Below are positions 23,101-35,100 of a stretch of DNA of 64,000 bases, piece by piece (the first letter of the stretch is position 1; every line of letters begins with the position of its first letter). The stretch spans positions 502,717,352 to 502,781,351 of the forward strand of contig CM077115.1 of NCBI GenBank assembly GCA_039619475.1, in the 5' to 3' direction. Source of the DNA: Icerya purchasi. Its lineage: Eukaryota > Arthropoda > Insecta > Hemiptera > Monophlebidae. The notes beneath the pieces are model-generated. The model searched no databases. It was not told the origin of the DNA and was given only the letters and a program-made list of their open reading frames with translations. The position numbers were made by a program, and so were the translations under genes.

Positions 23101-26100
23101 CACAATGAAAACTATCATTCTCATTATGATGTTTACAGGTTATCAAATTGCTTATACCAAAATACTCTTCATGCAGATTCTCAATACTATGTAGTCGAAA
23201 GACTTGATCCATATTAACGATTTCATAGTCTAAATCACGCAACAATTCAGACTTTTCGTTAATTTCCATTAGTGTAAGTTTAGCATATACCGTTAAAATA
23301 TATATGCGAGTTCTCGGTTTTTGAGATAATATCGTGAATATATCGCGTGCCATAAATATTTCTTCCCGACATGGAAATAATGAAGGATTTTTCAAGTAAT
23401 GACTCACAGAAGAACATTGTAAATGCGGCATTTTTGATGCATGCCATGCTCTGCTTGGCTTATACAGTGTATGCAAACACTTTCCGCCAGACATACACCC
23501 TGTCAAGAAAGTATCGGGAATTGTCAATTTAAATCTCCCGGGTAATAGCTAGGCAGATAATTTTTTTTTTCCAGGTTGGTACAACTGTTTTGTATTATGA
23601 TGCCTATTTTTAGCGCGATCTGTCAACCAGTGTGTTTACAGCAGCTGTTAAAATCAGTCGACCTTGAAGTGTTTTGTCGAAGTTTTACAATGAGTGAAAA
23701 TATTGAACAACGTACTTGTGTTAAATTCTGTGTTTCGAACGAAATTTCTTGTGCCGATACACTGAAAATGTTACAGAAGGCTTTTGGTGAATCTGCTTTA
23801 TCAAAAACGCGGGTTTACGAGTGGTACAGAGCGTTCAAGGATGGTCGGGAGACGGTCGAAGACATGCCTCGCTCTGGACGGCCTTCAACGAGTGTGACCG
23901 ATGATAACGTCGATAAAATCAAGGAAATCGTTGCTGAAAATTGTCATGTGAGCTTGAGAGAGATGGCTCATGGATTGGGCATGTCACACGAGAGCGTACG
24001 TACAATTGTGCACGAAAAATTGGGTATGCAACGCGTTGCGGCTCGGCTTGTTCCGAAAGACCTGAATTTCTTTCGAAAAAAGTACCGAGAACAGGTAGCT
24101 GCAGACATGCTGGATCGAGCCAATTTGGATCCTACCTTCTTGGAAAAGATAATTACTGGTGACGAGACATGGGTGTACGAGTACGACACGCTTACGAACC
24201 AGCAATCGTCCGAATGGCGGCCAATTGGCGCGCCAAAGCCGAAAAAACCTCGCCAAAGCCGATCGAAAGTGAAGATCATGTTGATTGTTTTCTTCGATAT
24301 TCGAGGCGTGGTACACTATGAATATGTGCCAGCCGGACAGACAGTCACCAAAGAGTTTTACTTAAGTGTTTTGAGACGTTTGAGAGAGGCTATCCGTCGT
24401 AAACGTAACGATTTGTGGGTCGACAATTCTTGGATTCTCCATCACGATAATGCGCCGTCTCACAAAGCCATAATTGTGAATGAGTTTTTGGCCAAACACT
24501 CGGTAAATATCATCGAACAACCGCCGTATTCACCAGATTTAGCACCCTGCGACTTCTTCCTATTCTCAAAACTCAAATTTCCGCTACGGGGAATGCGCTT
24601 CGAATCGATTGATGACATCAAGACGAATGCGACGCGAGAGCTAAAGGCCATCCCGGAAACCGCCTATCAGAAGTGCTTTGCCGAGTGGAAAAAGCGTTGG
24701 CATATGTGCATCGCTTCGAATGGATGTTATTTTGAAGGTGACAAAATAAATTTGGATGAAAATTAAAAATTGTTCGTTTTATTTAACAATTCCCGATACT
24801 TTCTTGACAGGGTGTATCAATCATTGCTAGTTCAGTTACTCGAAAACCATAATCACAATCTATATGGATGCTGATATCTACAAAATATTCTGCTATATCT
24901 GCTTGTTCTGATAATAATACAGGACCAATGCTATTATGTACAGAAGATTTTAATCCTTCTGCTGTATAACAATCATTTGATTGCAGTGATGGAGGTGATG
25001 AAGTTGTATGCGGGACACTATCAATCGAAAATGAATTCTGAATAAATTCGTCGACTTTAATATCAATCGAATCGGTATTGTTATTCATGTTTGAATAATA
25101 TTTTTAACTTTTTACTAAAAACTATAGAAAATGATTACTTTTAACGTTCTTGAGACTATTTTAATAACACGTGAAGAACACAGTTTTCAACAAATTCTAC
25201 ACGTTCAACATAGCACTAATACTGACTGCCTGAACAGATCCTTTCGAGATTCTAGCTCGTTGCAAGTCTTTGAAGAGGGCGGGTTGTACCAGAAAAACCA
25301 CATTCCTTTGGTGATGGTTACATACGCAGATGAACGAAGTTGAGAGGTGTTCTTTGGGTTATAGGTGTTTGTGTGTAGGTGTGTACATATGAACCGGTTT
25401 TCTACAAAAGATATGACAGGGAAGATCTGGGCAGATTCGATGACCTTGACACACAATCGAAATCAACGACATAGCAACATTCATGCATGGAAATAAGCAG
25501 AGTACCTTTGCACTATGAGTGTATGCGGACATATTGGGGGGAGAAAATATAATATGAAAGATATTGAAAAAAAAAATAAAATATTTAGAGTTTGAAAAAA
25601 AATGAAATAATCATAAACTAACAGACTTGAAAAAAAATTATTATGAGTGATGTGAAAATCATTGTTAGCAGATGGGTATGTGGGGATGGTTGGTGTGGTT
25701 TCACTGTAATTTCAGGAGGATGTACTCATGAAAAATAATAAGAAAGAATAGAAAATTGTGTAGGGTGGATAGGGGAGAGGGAAATTATGAAACAGCGTTA
25801 AATAAAAATATACTCGAATTAATTTTTGAATACTTACGTTTGGAAAAATTCTTCAGAGGGAAAAAATATATTTTACTCTAATTCCATAATACATAGACAT
25901 GAAAAAATTATTATGAACAATATGAGAAATATCGGCAAAAGATGTGTGCGCAATCTTACTAGTGAAGATATCAATGGATTTATTTTTAGAACCTGAGAAA
26001 AAAAATAAAATAAGAAAATTATCAATGGACGGAGGAAATGATTGGAAGCGAAAAAAATATAATTAGGCTGATTCTATAATATTAAACTTGAAAAAAGTTA

Positions 26101-29100
26101 TTATGAACGATAAGAGAACTACCGGTAGCAGATGAGTGCGAGGGAACATTATGTGCGAATGAAAGAGTGGCTAATACATTGACAGATTAATTTTTAGAAT
26201 CGGAGAAACAAAAAAAATATAAAAATTATGAACGTTCGGAAGAAATAAACAGAAGCGTAAAAGAAAAATATACTTAGGCTAATTCTATAATATTTTGACT
26301 CGAAAATAAAATATGTATGAAGTGTTGGCGTGTGTGTGTGTGGGAGTGATATATATCAGGTGGCGGTATGTATGTGTGCGTGTGTGACCGTGTAGCGATC
26401 GTGAACAGGTTTCTATCGGTGGCGTATGAGAGTGTGCATAGATGATCGGCTGGTTAATTTCAAAACGAACGACTGGAATTCACCTCACCTTGTGACAGTT
26501 TCAACTAGTTGCTGGAACATTTAAATATTTCCATTACAGCCGCGGTCGCGCTTACATAATACATCTCGTAGCAGTACACTCGCCCGCTCTCATTCGACTG
26601 ATGGAACGTTGAAATATTTTCTTTAAAAATAAAAATTAAAAAAAAAAAATGCCGGAACGGAACGCGTCACGAAAAATTCCTTTAAAATTTGGGTTCTAAG
26701 TGTTGAGATTCAGACGTTTTTATCACTCCGGCAAAATTTTACCCCTCCCAACCTCGAAAAATTAAAATTAAAAAGTATGCTACATATATTACACGCAAAG
26801 GCATGTATAATACATACACATGATAGTAGAGGGCGCGATGTGTGGGAATGGGTGTGCACTTTCACTGTGGTTAACGTTATGATGGATATATGCGCGGGAA
26901 CGGCGTGTGTATTTCCACATTTACCTGTACAAACGGGGAATCGCGAAAATGAAAAAATATACTTAGGCTAATTTTAGAATTTTTTGTACTTAGGCTTCGA
27001 AGTATTTTAAAAAAAAAAAAAAGATCGCGGTATCGGGAACGGACGACGCGTGCGCGGGAACGGTACGTATGCTTTCGCGGCGGCTAACGCTATGTTGGAT
27101 ATATGCGCGGGATCGTGGGAAGGGCGAGCGGAGACTTGGGTTAAATACAGGGTTTTAAATAGTATTCTTGGGTTAAATTTAGAATTTTCATACTTAGGCC
27201 TTGAATTTTGAAAAATCGCAGTAGTGCAGTGGGCAGGAGGGTTGAGCGGGGACTTGGGTTAGTTTCAGGCATTAAATATTATACTGGGGTTAATTTTTAA
27301 TCGGTTCGAACTATCGGAAATGTGCGGAACCTGTACGGAGGAATTTGGGGGAAAATTTGCGAAAAATCGGGGGAAACTCGGGGGAAATTGGGGGAAACTT
27401 GGGTGAATTTTTGCCTCCGAATCAAATACTTAGGTTACTTTTTGCCCTCTGCACACGGTTTGGGGTTGTGACGTCAGACTTCCCAGAACATAGATTTACT
27501 GACTACTGACCGTCAACAGAACCTCCTTGTTATTAAAACTTTGGTAAACACATCATTTAGAAATTGGACAATGCAGTCGGAAGTGGTAACACCCGGTCGA
27601 GACCTAAGCATATCTCCCTGCGCGAATATTTCTCAATTCTCTGACCACCAAGTGAGTGTGTTTTTAATAACCAACTGGAAGCGATTTCTAAAACAGGACG
27701 CCAGCGAAATAGGCCCATAATACCTGCCTCGTGAAAATGGTTTACCTGGTTTAAAAATAGGAACCACCAAAAAACCACTCTTCAGGCAACAAACCCCGTC
27801 TTATAGGTTTATTAAAAATAATTAGGAGTAAGTTTTTCGCTTTCTCGCTTAAGACCTTAATAACCGAATAGGATGCGCCATCAATTCCCGGAGAGGAGTC
27901 TTTTTTCTTACAGACTGGGTCGAAGAGTCCCGAGTATGTAATCGGCTGAAGTACTCGTAGTACGCGTGACGGAAATATATTCGGGGAATATAATTGTCAA
28001 TTCGTCGGATATGGGGGCATGTGACGGCACAACGTTATTGATAAATTCGGGAAACCAAACATCTCGACACTGTTTTTACAACACTCTGAACGGTTCCCTT
28101 TAATTCGCTTGGATAAAGACCAAATTTCCTTCAGAGAAGTATTTCTATTAAATTTAGCACAAAAGTCCCTCCAAGATTTCCTTTTGGTATTTTTAAGAAG
28201 CCTCTTGCATTCGATGGGTAATTCTTCCGTATGCAAGATAAGATTCTAAAGTTCCTTCAGAATGAAATCTTCTCAAAGCTGAATTCTCTTTGTTAACTTT
28301 ACGTTGACAGTCCTCATTCCACCAAGAGTTTGGACACTTCCTTCCCCCATAAAACGTGAAGCGCGAGGTATAGCTATTTGTAAGGCGTGTAATATAGTAC
28401 TATAAAAAGCTGCATATCGATTCACTGACCATTCATTTTTGACCAGACTGACATCTTGGTCACCCTAATTACGGAACTTATTCCAATCTCGGTTAGAAAA
28501 TTTCCAACGAATTATATCATTATTATCGACCAACGGCCCAAGACCGAAAAGAATGGAAATATATTAGTAATGGATCACAACAGCCAGATTGACTTTGACA
28601 AAGAAGAAAAAGAAGAAGAAAAAGATTTGGAAGCATTATGGATGATAATGTAATTCAACTAGTAGGAATTATAAAAAAAAAACCTAGTAATCTACTGTCG
28701 TCGTAAACATCTCCTTTAACAACAACATTAAAAGGACTATACTGTACTCTGGTTCTTTCACATCTAGACTAACGATCATTTAGGGTCATGTGTATAAGTT
28801 AAAATCAATTAAATTCACAAAAAATGCTCAAAATAGATTTTTAAGGTATATGTTTTGTAAAGTAACTGGAGTTAATCCAAAATTTATGTAATTTGAAATT
28901 TTATTAATACAATTTAATTTTTAAGCCAAGAAATGGAAAATAGCCAAGTGGGGATATTCCCTATTGATTTGTACAATAATCTATTTAAACAGTCCGAACT
29001 ATTAGCTATAATTAATTTCTTAGTTACCAAAAATAATTGAGGGTATCAGAAACTTCTGTCAAATAAACCTTAATAAAGTAAGTATAAAAGAATACAAGCT

Positions 29101-32100
29101 AATTCTTTAACAGATATTTTTTTTTGCCAGAAATTGATTTATCCTCCATTATCAATACAGCAGATGCCATCAGATACATTAGCACAGAAATATTTATGTT
29201 ATTATTCATCATCATAAGTTTGTGACAGTCTTTGCACTGACTTGATTTCGTGGTAAACAATTTCCAGCCCAACCGGTTCTCCGCAGTTCTTTTTACTTTT
29301 CAGTATCGATTTGTAACCGGTTTCTGTAATAATGTGGAATGAAAGTGTTTTTCGGTCTGCCTCGTCCTCTCTTCCCTTGAATTTTTCCTTGTATTACATC
29401 ACGTAACAGACGGCCATGTCTAAGTACGTGCCCCACCCAGGTTAATCATCTCTTCTTTAGCAGATGTAATAATGTCCCCGTTTTCTATCGATCCTATGGA
29501 GCACTTCTTCGTTTAATATTTTTCCAGTCCAACTTATTCTTGGCAATTTCCTCCAACACCACATTTCAAAGATCTGCAATCTTTGGATATTCCTTTTGTT
29601 TAGGGTCCGCCTTTCAGCATAGTGCAGTGCTATAGGTCACAAGTAAATTTTAACAATACGTTTACGAAGTTTCAGTAGTACTGACTTTTGGCGTGATATG
29701 TTTTGTTTTTCCTGTCACTCCAGCTTAGCTAGTCTAATTCTCGAATTTATTTCATATCGTAATATAAGTCTTCTGTTAGTACCGTACGCTTATTGTTAAT
29801 TTTATCTTTATTTATTATTACGATTGCTGTTTATCACATATAATATTACTACTTCCTATGCTCTGTATCCGTAGTACTTTTATTGTATTTTATGCACTAC
29901 CTCCCACGTGATGCAATTTACGCTTCGCTGTAATTAAGCGCTAAACCTGTTGCGAAAATATATAATTGTAAATAAATAAATTTTGATTCACAAAGTAAAG
30001 TAAAGTAAAGTAAAGTAAATTAAATTAAATATATTAGACAGCAAATTAAAAATAAACAAATGCATTTCAGCGTTTCTATTGATGAAAAAACAGTTATTAT
30101 ATACTTTTAACCGAAAGCGGACAGTATTTCGGGACATTTTATAAAACTAACCCGAATAAAGCCAATAGGTCAATGAAACAAATTTCAAATTTAGTAAAAA
30201 CTATTTGTTTTATGACGCAATTGTATTAAACGCACGAAGAATAAATTGCGCTTGGTTACACCAAGAATATCTCAAAGAAAGTGGAAAAAAGAGAAACCTA
30301 CACATATTGTGTACTTCTTCAATTATCCACCATTTCTGATCGTCTATTATGTGCAAAGGTAAACTGTAAAAGGACTCTGGGCTGAATTAAGTGAAAAATG
30401 TTTGAACTGAATATCAATAAACATTAAACATCACTTCAAACTGATTCTGATCATCAACTCATGAATCGATAAAATAAAGTCAAAAAAAGTGCTATGATGC
30501 AATTTCGTTCATACATATAAATGGTAAGCAATCAACGCTTTTTCGAAATTTACATTTTTTTCGACTTCCTTAATATGTTATTTAAACTCGATACACTTAG
30601 CCTCCTATTTTTAAGGAAATTTACGCCCTTATACTCAAAAAAAAAAAAATACTAATGTTACCTAACAATAACAAATATTAATTTAATTACTTATCTACAC
30701 GCATCGAGAATTGATCCTCGTAAAACTAATTAAACGCTAAAATTAAACTAAAAAGCTTATTGTTTTATACGACATGAATTACTTATTTTCATCTCCATTT
30801 CACAAATCATACAAATATATAGCGTAAACCTAGATCTTTAAGGGGGGGTAGGGTCTTGGAGGTCAAAAAAAAACAATTTTTTGATAATTTTTTTTAGAGA
30901 ATATGGTTAATGCAAGTTTATTTACATAATTGGTATATGATAAAGTAACATCTAAAGAATATTGTGTTAAATTTTCATTGAAAAGTATAAAGAATTAAGC
31001 CAATGGCAGCAAATTTTCGTAGGCGCCTCGAAAAAAAGTTGTTTTGCGGTGCACCGCATAACTCAACACTGGATTATCGGAAATGAAAAAACCAAAATTT
31101 TTTCATTAGTTAATGAATTTCTGTAGGTAGCAACGGTGAATTTTTTAATTTATTTTTATTTTTTAATCGTTGATAACACTTGGAAGTGAAAATACCGATT
31201 TTCGAGTAAAAATTAGCTATTTGTTATTGTAAAATAAATAATAATAATTAAAAAAAAAAAAAAAAAACTCGACGTTACTACCTTGCAAATTGTCTATAAA
31301 AATAGTGTACCAAATTTCAGAACGATCGGTGCAGTAGATTTTGAGTTACAGAGTGCACCGGCTTTGAAAACGTTGTTTCGAGAAAAACGCGTTTAAAGTT
31401 TTTTATGGTATAAAATCACAAATTAAACGTTAATAAGGTAGTAATTTTTGTCTATACTCACGCAGAATCATCAATGCCGGGCCCATAAAGTGAAGAACTT
31501 TGATTTAGAATGTCCAAAGCATCTTTTTGCTCTTGCCTACAACGAATTCTCTCTTCTTTGGTATGTTCCGCCGCTCGTTCATCCGCTTTATCAATTCATG
31601 TATTGTCCACTGATTACGCCCATCCATGAGAACTTTGGCCTGTACTGATTCTCATCTCTTCCAGAAAGATCAGGTAAGCAACACAGCCTTCATTGGAGGT
31701 AGAGGCAGCCGCATGAGCTGCAAACTCAACAATTTGAACCACTCTCAGTTTTTTTGCTGTGGGTGTTTGTCAGTTGAGGCGTAGTGATAATAAGTCGCCC
31801 AAATGGCCTTCTTCATTTCTTCTACAGAATGAGAATTGTAACGGATGACAAGTGAGCTTGCCTTTACCGTAAAGTTTTTTTCTTTGTATTTTCTTTGCAG
31901 CCTTAGTTTCAGTATCTGTTACACTTTTTTTTACTAAATCACGCAAACGGGTCTCCATCCTCTTTTGGACGTGTCCTACACATTCTTTTTTGTTGATTAA
32001 CATTCAAAATATTCGCTCAGCTTAGCGTTACTTGACACACAGTATTCCGCTTTCCGCCGCAAGCACAAGTCAGTGCCTCGACCACTACCATTTAGACACA

Positions 32101-35100
32101 AATACGTCTCTACCCCGATGCAGCAGTGCAAACGACCGGACTTACAACAGAACAGGGATTTTTGGTTTTGGCCGAGTAAGCATCCTTGACACGACAAAGC
32201 AGCGATGCAACCTAGAATGACGTTTGAGACATCGTGAATAGATGAACAAACAGAGACTAATTTCTAACTGAAACGTCGCGTCGTCAAGAAATAGCATTAC
32301 GTGTACCGAATCCGTTTCATTTACCTACTTGCGTAAATATTTTTCGAAAAAATCAATTAACGGATTATACAAAAGGGACAGAAAAATATGCTCTTTAATC
32401 CCGCTGTGCGTCAGGGCCAGGTAGTCGTTTTCGTTCTTTTACTACAGTTAGAGTGGCGCACAGTTATAATGCCATATCTTTGTTAGTTTTGCTTCGATTT
32501 ATTTGAAATTTTGACGCAATATTCTTGTGATGTTGTACATTCATTTTATGAAATAAAAAAAAATCAATTTTATTTTATCTCCAAGACCCCCCCCCCCCAA
32601 ACACGCTATGAATCAACTACAGTCTTAATAGAAATTTTAAAATTAATATATTTTATAACGAGAATTATGTTTGCTTTTTTTTATTTCATTTTATCAAATT
32701 TATTTTAACTGTTACGGAAAAAATAAAAAATCAACGGAAAATTCTCTGTTACATGAAGTTTAAATTTTTCAAAATTTCAAATAAAAATAAAGGAACGAGT
32801 AAAGTTAAATAAATGTTTAAGATATAATAAATAAAAACCACAAGAAAAGAAAAAAAAGGAAATAAAGTCAAAAACCAAAAACTGAATATTTCGATCTTTG
32901 GACACTTGGCAAACTAAAACATTTGAAATATATCGTATAAATTCGTATATTATGTTTTATAGCACAATTATATTGAAAAAATATAGAACTCCGTGAATGT
33001 TTGTACCGTAATAATAACAACGGAGTTTAAATTTAATGGTGTACAAATATTTCGACTCACCTGTAAATCTATCAATAAGAAAATCAAAGTAACTTTTTGT
33101 AAACATAGAAAACACATACTGGGTTCCGATATATTAATTAAACCTTTGTACAATGGCGATACGTAACGATTTTCTTTTAATTCAACTTTGCAGCTTTTAT
33201 CTAGAAACGGAAAGCTATATTTATATCCTGAAAGAAGATATTCGTTATCATCGTTATATTCATTCATTTATTAAACTAACGTATCATTTACCAAATTCAA
33301 CAGCGTAAAGGTGTGTGTGTGTGTGCGCGCGTAGGTAAATATAAAAAAATTGCCGATGATAATAAACAAATTGAGAATTTGAGTCAAACATAAGAAAAAA
33401 GTTGTTTAATAGAAATTACTATGTTTTCATTTTTTAATAAAAATAAAAAATAATTATTTCTGACTATTCAATTATATTTGAAATATTTTTATTTACCATG
33501 AATACGGAGCAAGCATACTGAAATAAAATCAGTAGGGGAAATTTTTAAACCTATCACAGCACGAATAAAACGATAAACACAAAACATTTTTTTATGTAAT
33601 AGAAAGATGTGAACGAGATGTACAGCTTCCAATTACAACTTGGATAATCTTAATATATCCTTTCCCTCTAACCTACCATCCAAAGTTAAATCAATCCCAC
33701 TATCATGAATAAATTACGAGCGTGAATGGATAATAATAGCTTCAGATTCTCTCCGATAAAATCATAGAATGAAAAATTTCACAAAAAGTACCTTAGTTAT
33801 CCTAATTGTGACATATCTCTTTTTCTGAAAAATTCACCAAATGTTAGATATAAAATTTATCTAGTCACATCATATTTACAACTTTAAAAATAAATGCATG
33901 AAATCTTTGAATACTTCAAAATTCTTTTCAAATCCTAAATATAATATATATCCGAAACTCTTGCTAACCATATGCAAATCACTTAGTTGAAGCAAATTAT
34001 CCTACGACTGCCAAGTTTATGACTTCAGCAAATAAGACACTCCCTAAATTCCTTGATACAATAAATTACACTGTCATATGCATTACTTCCCTTGGAATGC
34101 GTAGGATGTTGCTATCGCTAGATATCTCCGCTTTAACAGGTATCTCTCTTTTAACATTTATTCAAAAAAAGAAAACATTTATTCTTCGATATATAATACA
34201 ATACAGACATTTTTACAGAAATAATTATCCGTACCGAAAGAGAAACTGTTTCCTACCGGATATGGACATGTCAGTTAATAATTTACTTAATATTAGTTAA
34301 CTTTAGAAAATTTAATTTGCAGGAAAAAAAAAACAATTGATCGGCTTTTTATAATTCATTCTGATCCACGAACTAATAATCTTAATAATTAAACCACATA
34401 TGGATCATAAATAACTTGAGGGGGGCGGGGTATTTTATTTCAGCAGGAAATTTTTAAAACTTACTAATTTTAGCCAAATTACTAATAACTCAACGCAAGT
34501 TACGACAATAAATCATTCTTTTGAAATCTATTTTTGCTAAAAATATTTCGACATAAAGTTTTAAGCAAACGCATTATTATAAATAGGCACAATATATTTT
34601 ATATACAAAGTGGCATTAATTGTGGAACAATCAAATTAGAACAATTTACTTTTTGCTAGAATCAATCGAAAAGAGTTTAATATATTTATTGTTACATTAC
34701 CCAAAAAAAAAAATATAAAACTATATTCGAAACAACAGACCTGTGCAATAAATAATAACATCCACGTGTTCAGAAGAATTATCTACAAAATGAACCTGGC
34801 TTCCTAGTATAGAAGACACTTCCGGTTTATGTATAACGTTATTTGGGAACTTCATCTGTCGCAAAGATGGTTTGCGATGGCTAAAAAATGTCTAATAATA
34901 GTAAATCATCAATTAGTTTTAAATTATGTAAATGACGTTTCCGATTAAATGTTAATAAACGCAAAATGGCTTACTAAAAATGTCATAGAAAACCCACATC
35001 TTCCACCAAAAAAAAAAAAAAAAAAAGAAAAAGAAAATGGATAATATATAAAATAAAAATATATTTCGTTATTAATTTCTAAAAAATTAAATCTTAAAAT

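Larger units (their letters stand above)
22763..25088 (-). pseudogene. Right-arm copy of the exonuclease-like gene, split by mariner
   Basis: The 5' part (25088 down to about 24817) and 3' part (23493 down to 22763) encode the same residues as the intact left copy. The mariner entered at a TA between codons 91 and 92. No other difference from the left copy is seen in the coding parts. The transposase inside runs antisense to this gene, as it does in the decayed paralogue at 230-803. Confidence 0.92.
12028..27507. mobile_element. Polinton/Maverick-like giant palindromic element, non-autonomous
   Basis: A 15,480-bp element starts AGTAGTCAGTAAATC and ends with the exact complement. It is bordered by a 6-bp GACCGT duplication and inserted in an old LINE within FMO intron 6. 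The inverted arms are 12028-17898 and 20488-27507, leaving a 2.59-kb loop. Six-base duplications, AG...CT termini, 15-20 kb size and long inverted repeats are the known hallmarks of Polintons/Mavericks, which use a retroviral-type integrase. Here the arms occupy most of the element, and no integrase, polymerase B, ATPase, protease or capsid frame is seen, so it would need helper proteins. It carries an exonuclease-like gene in each arm and a DUF8207-like gene in the loop. The Polinton link is inferred from ends and size, plus the polymerase fragment near a paralogous cargo gene at 230-3560; another integrase-mobilised family is possible. Confidence 0.82.
20488..27507 (-). repeat. Right arm (terminal inverted repeat) of the palindrome
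   Basis: Inverse complement of the left arm. It is 7020 bp, or about 5.70 kb without the 1.32-kb mariner at 23494-24816. It lacks about 192 bp present on the left at 13160-13350; short GATAT repeats at that break suggest a microhomology deletion on this side. It carries an extra 20-bp CCCCCGA/GTTT unit near 27370. Confidence 0.93.

Noticed and set aside
23576..23689. 38-codon upstream extension of the mariner transposase
   Set aside because: The family normally starts at the MSENIEQ-like Met; the extension lies in the 5' untranslated part and is not conserved in mariners I know.
12028..27507. Palindrome as a pure assembly artefact
   Set aside because: The arms are not exact copies (mismatches, a 192-bp and a 20-bp difference, a mariner in only one arm), and an exact 6-bp duplication flanks both ends in an interrupted LINE. 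A real element explains this better, though long reads would settle it.
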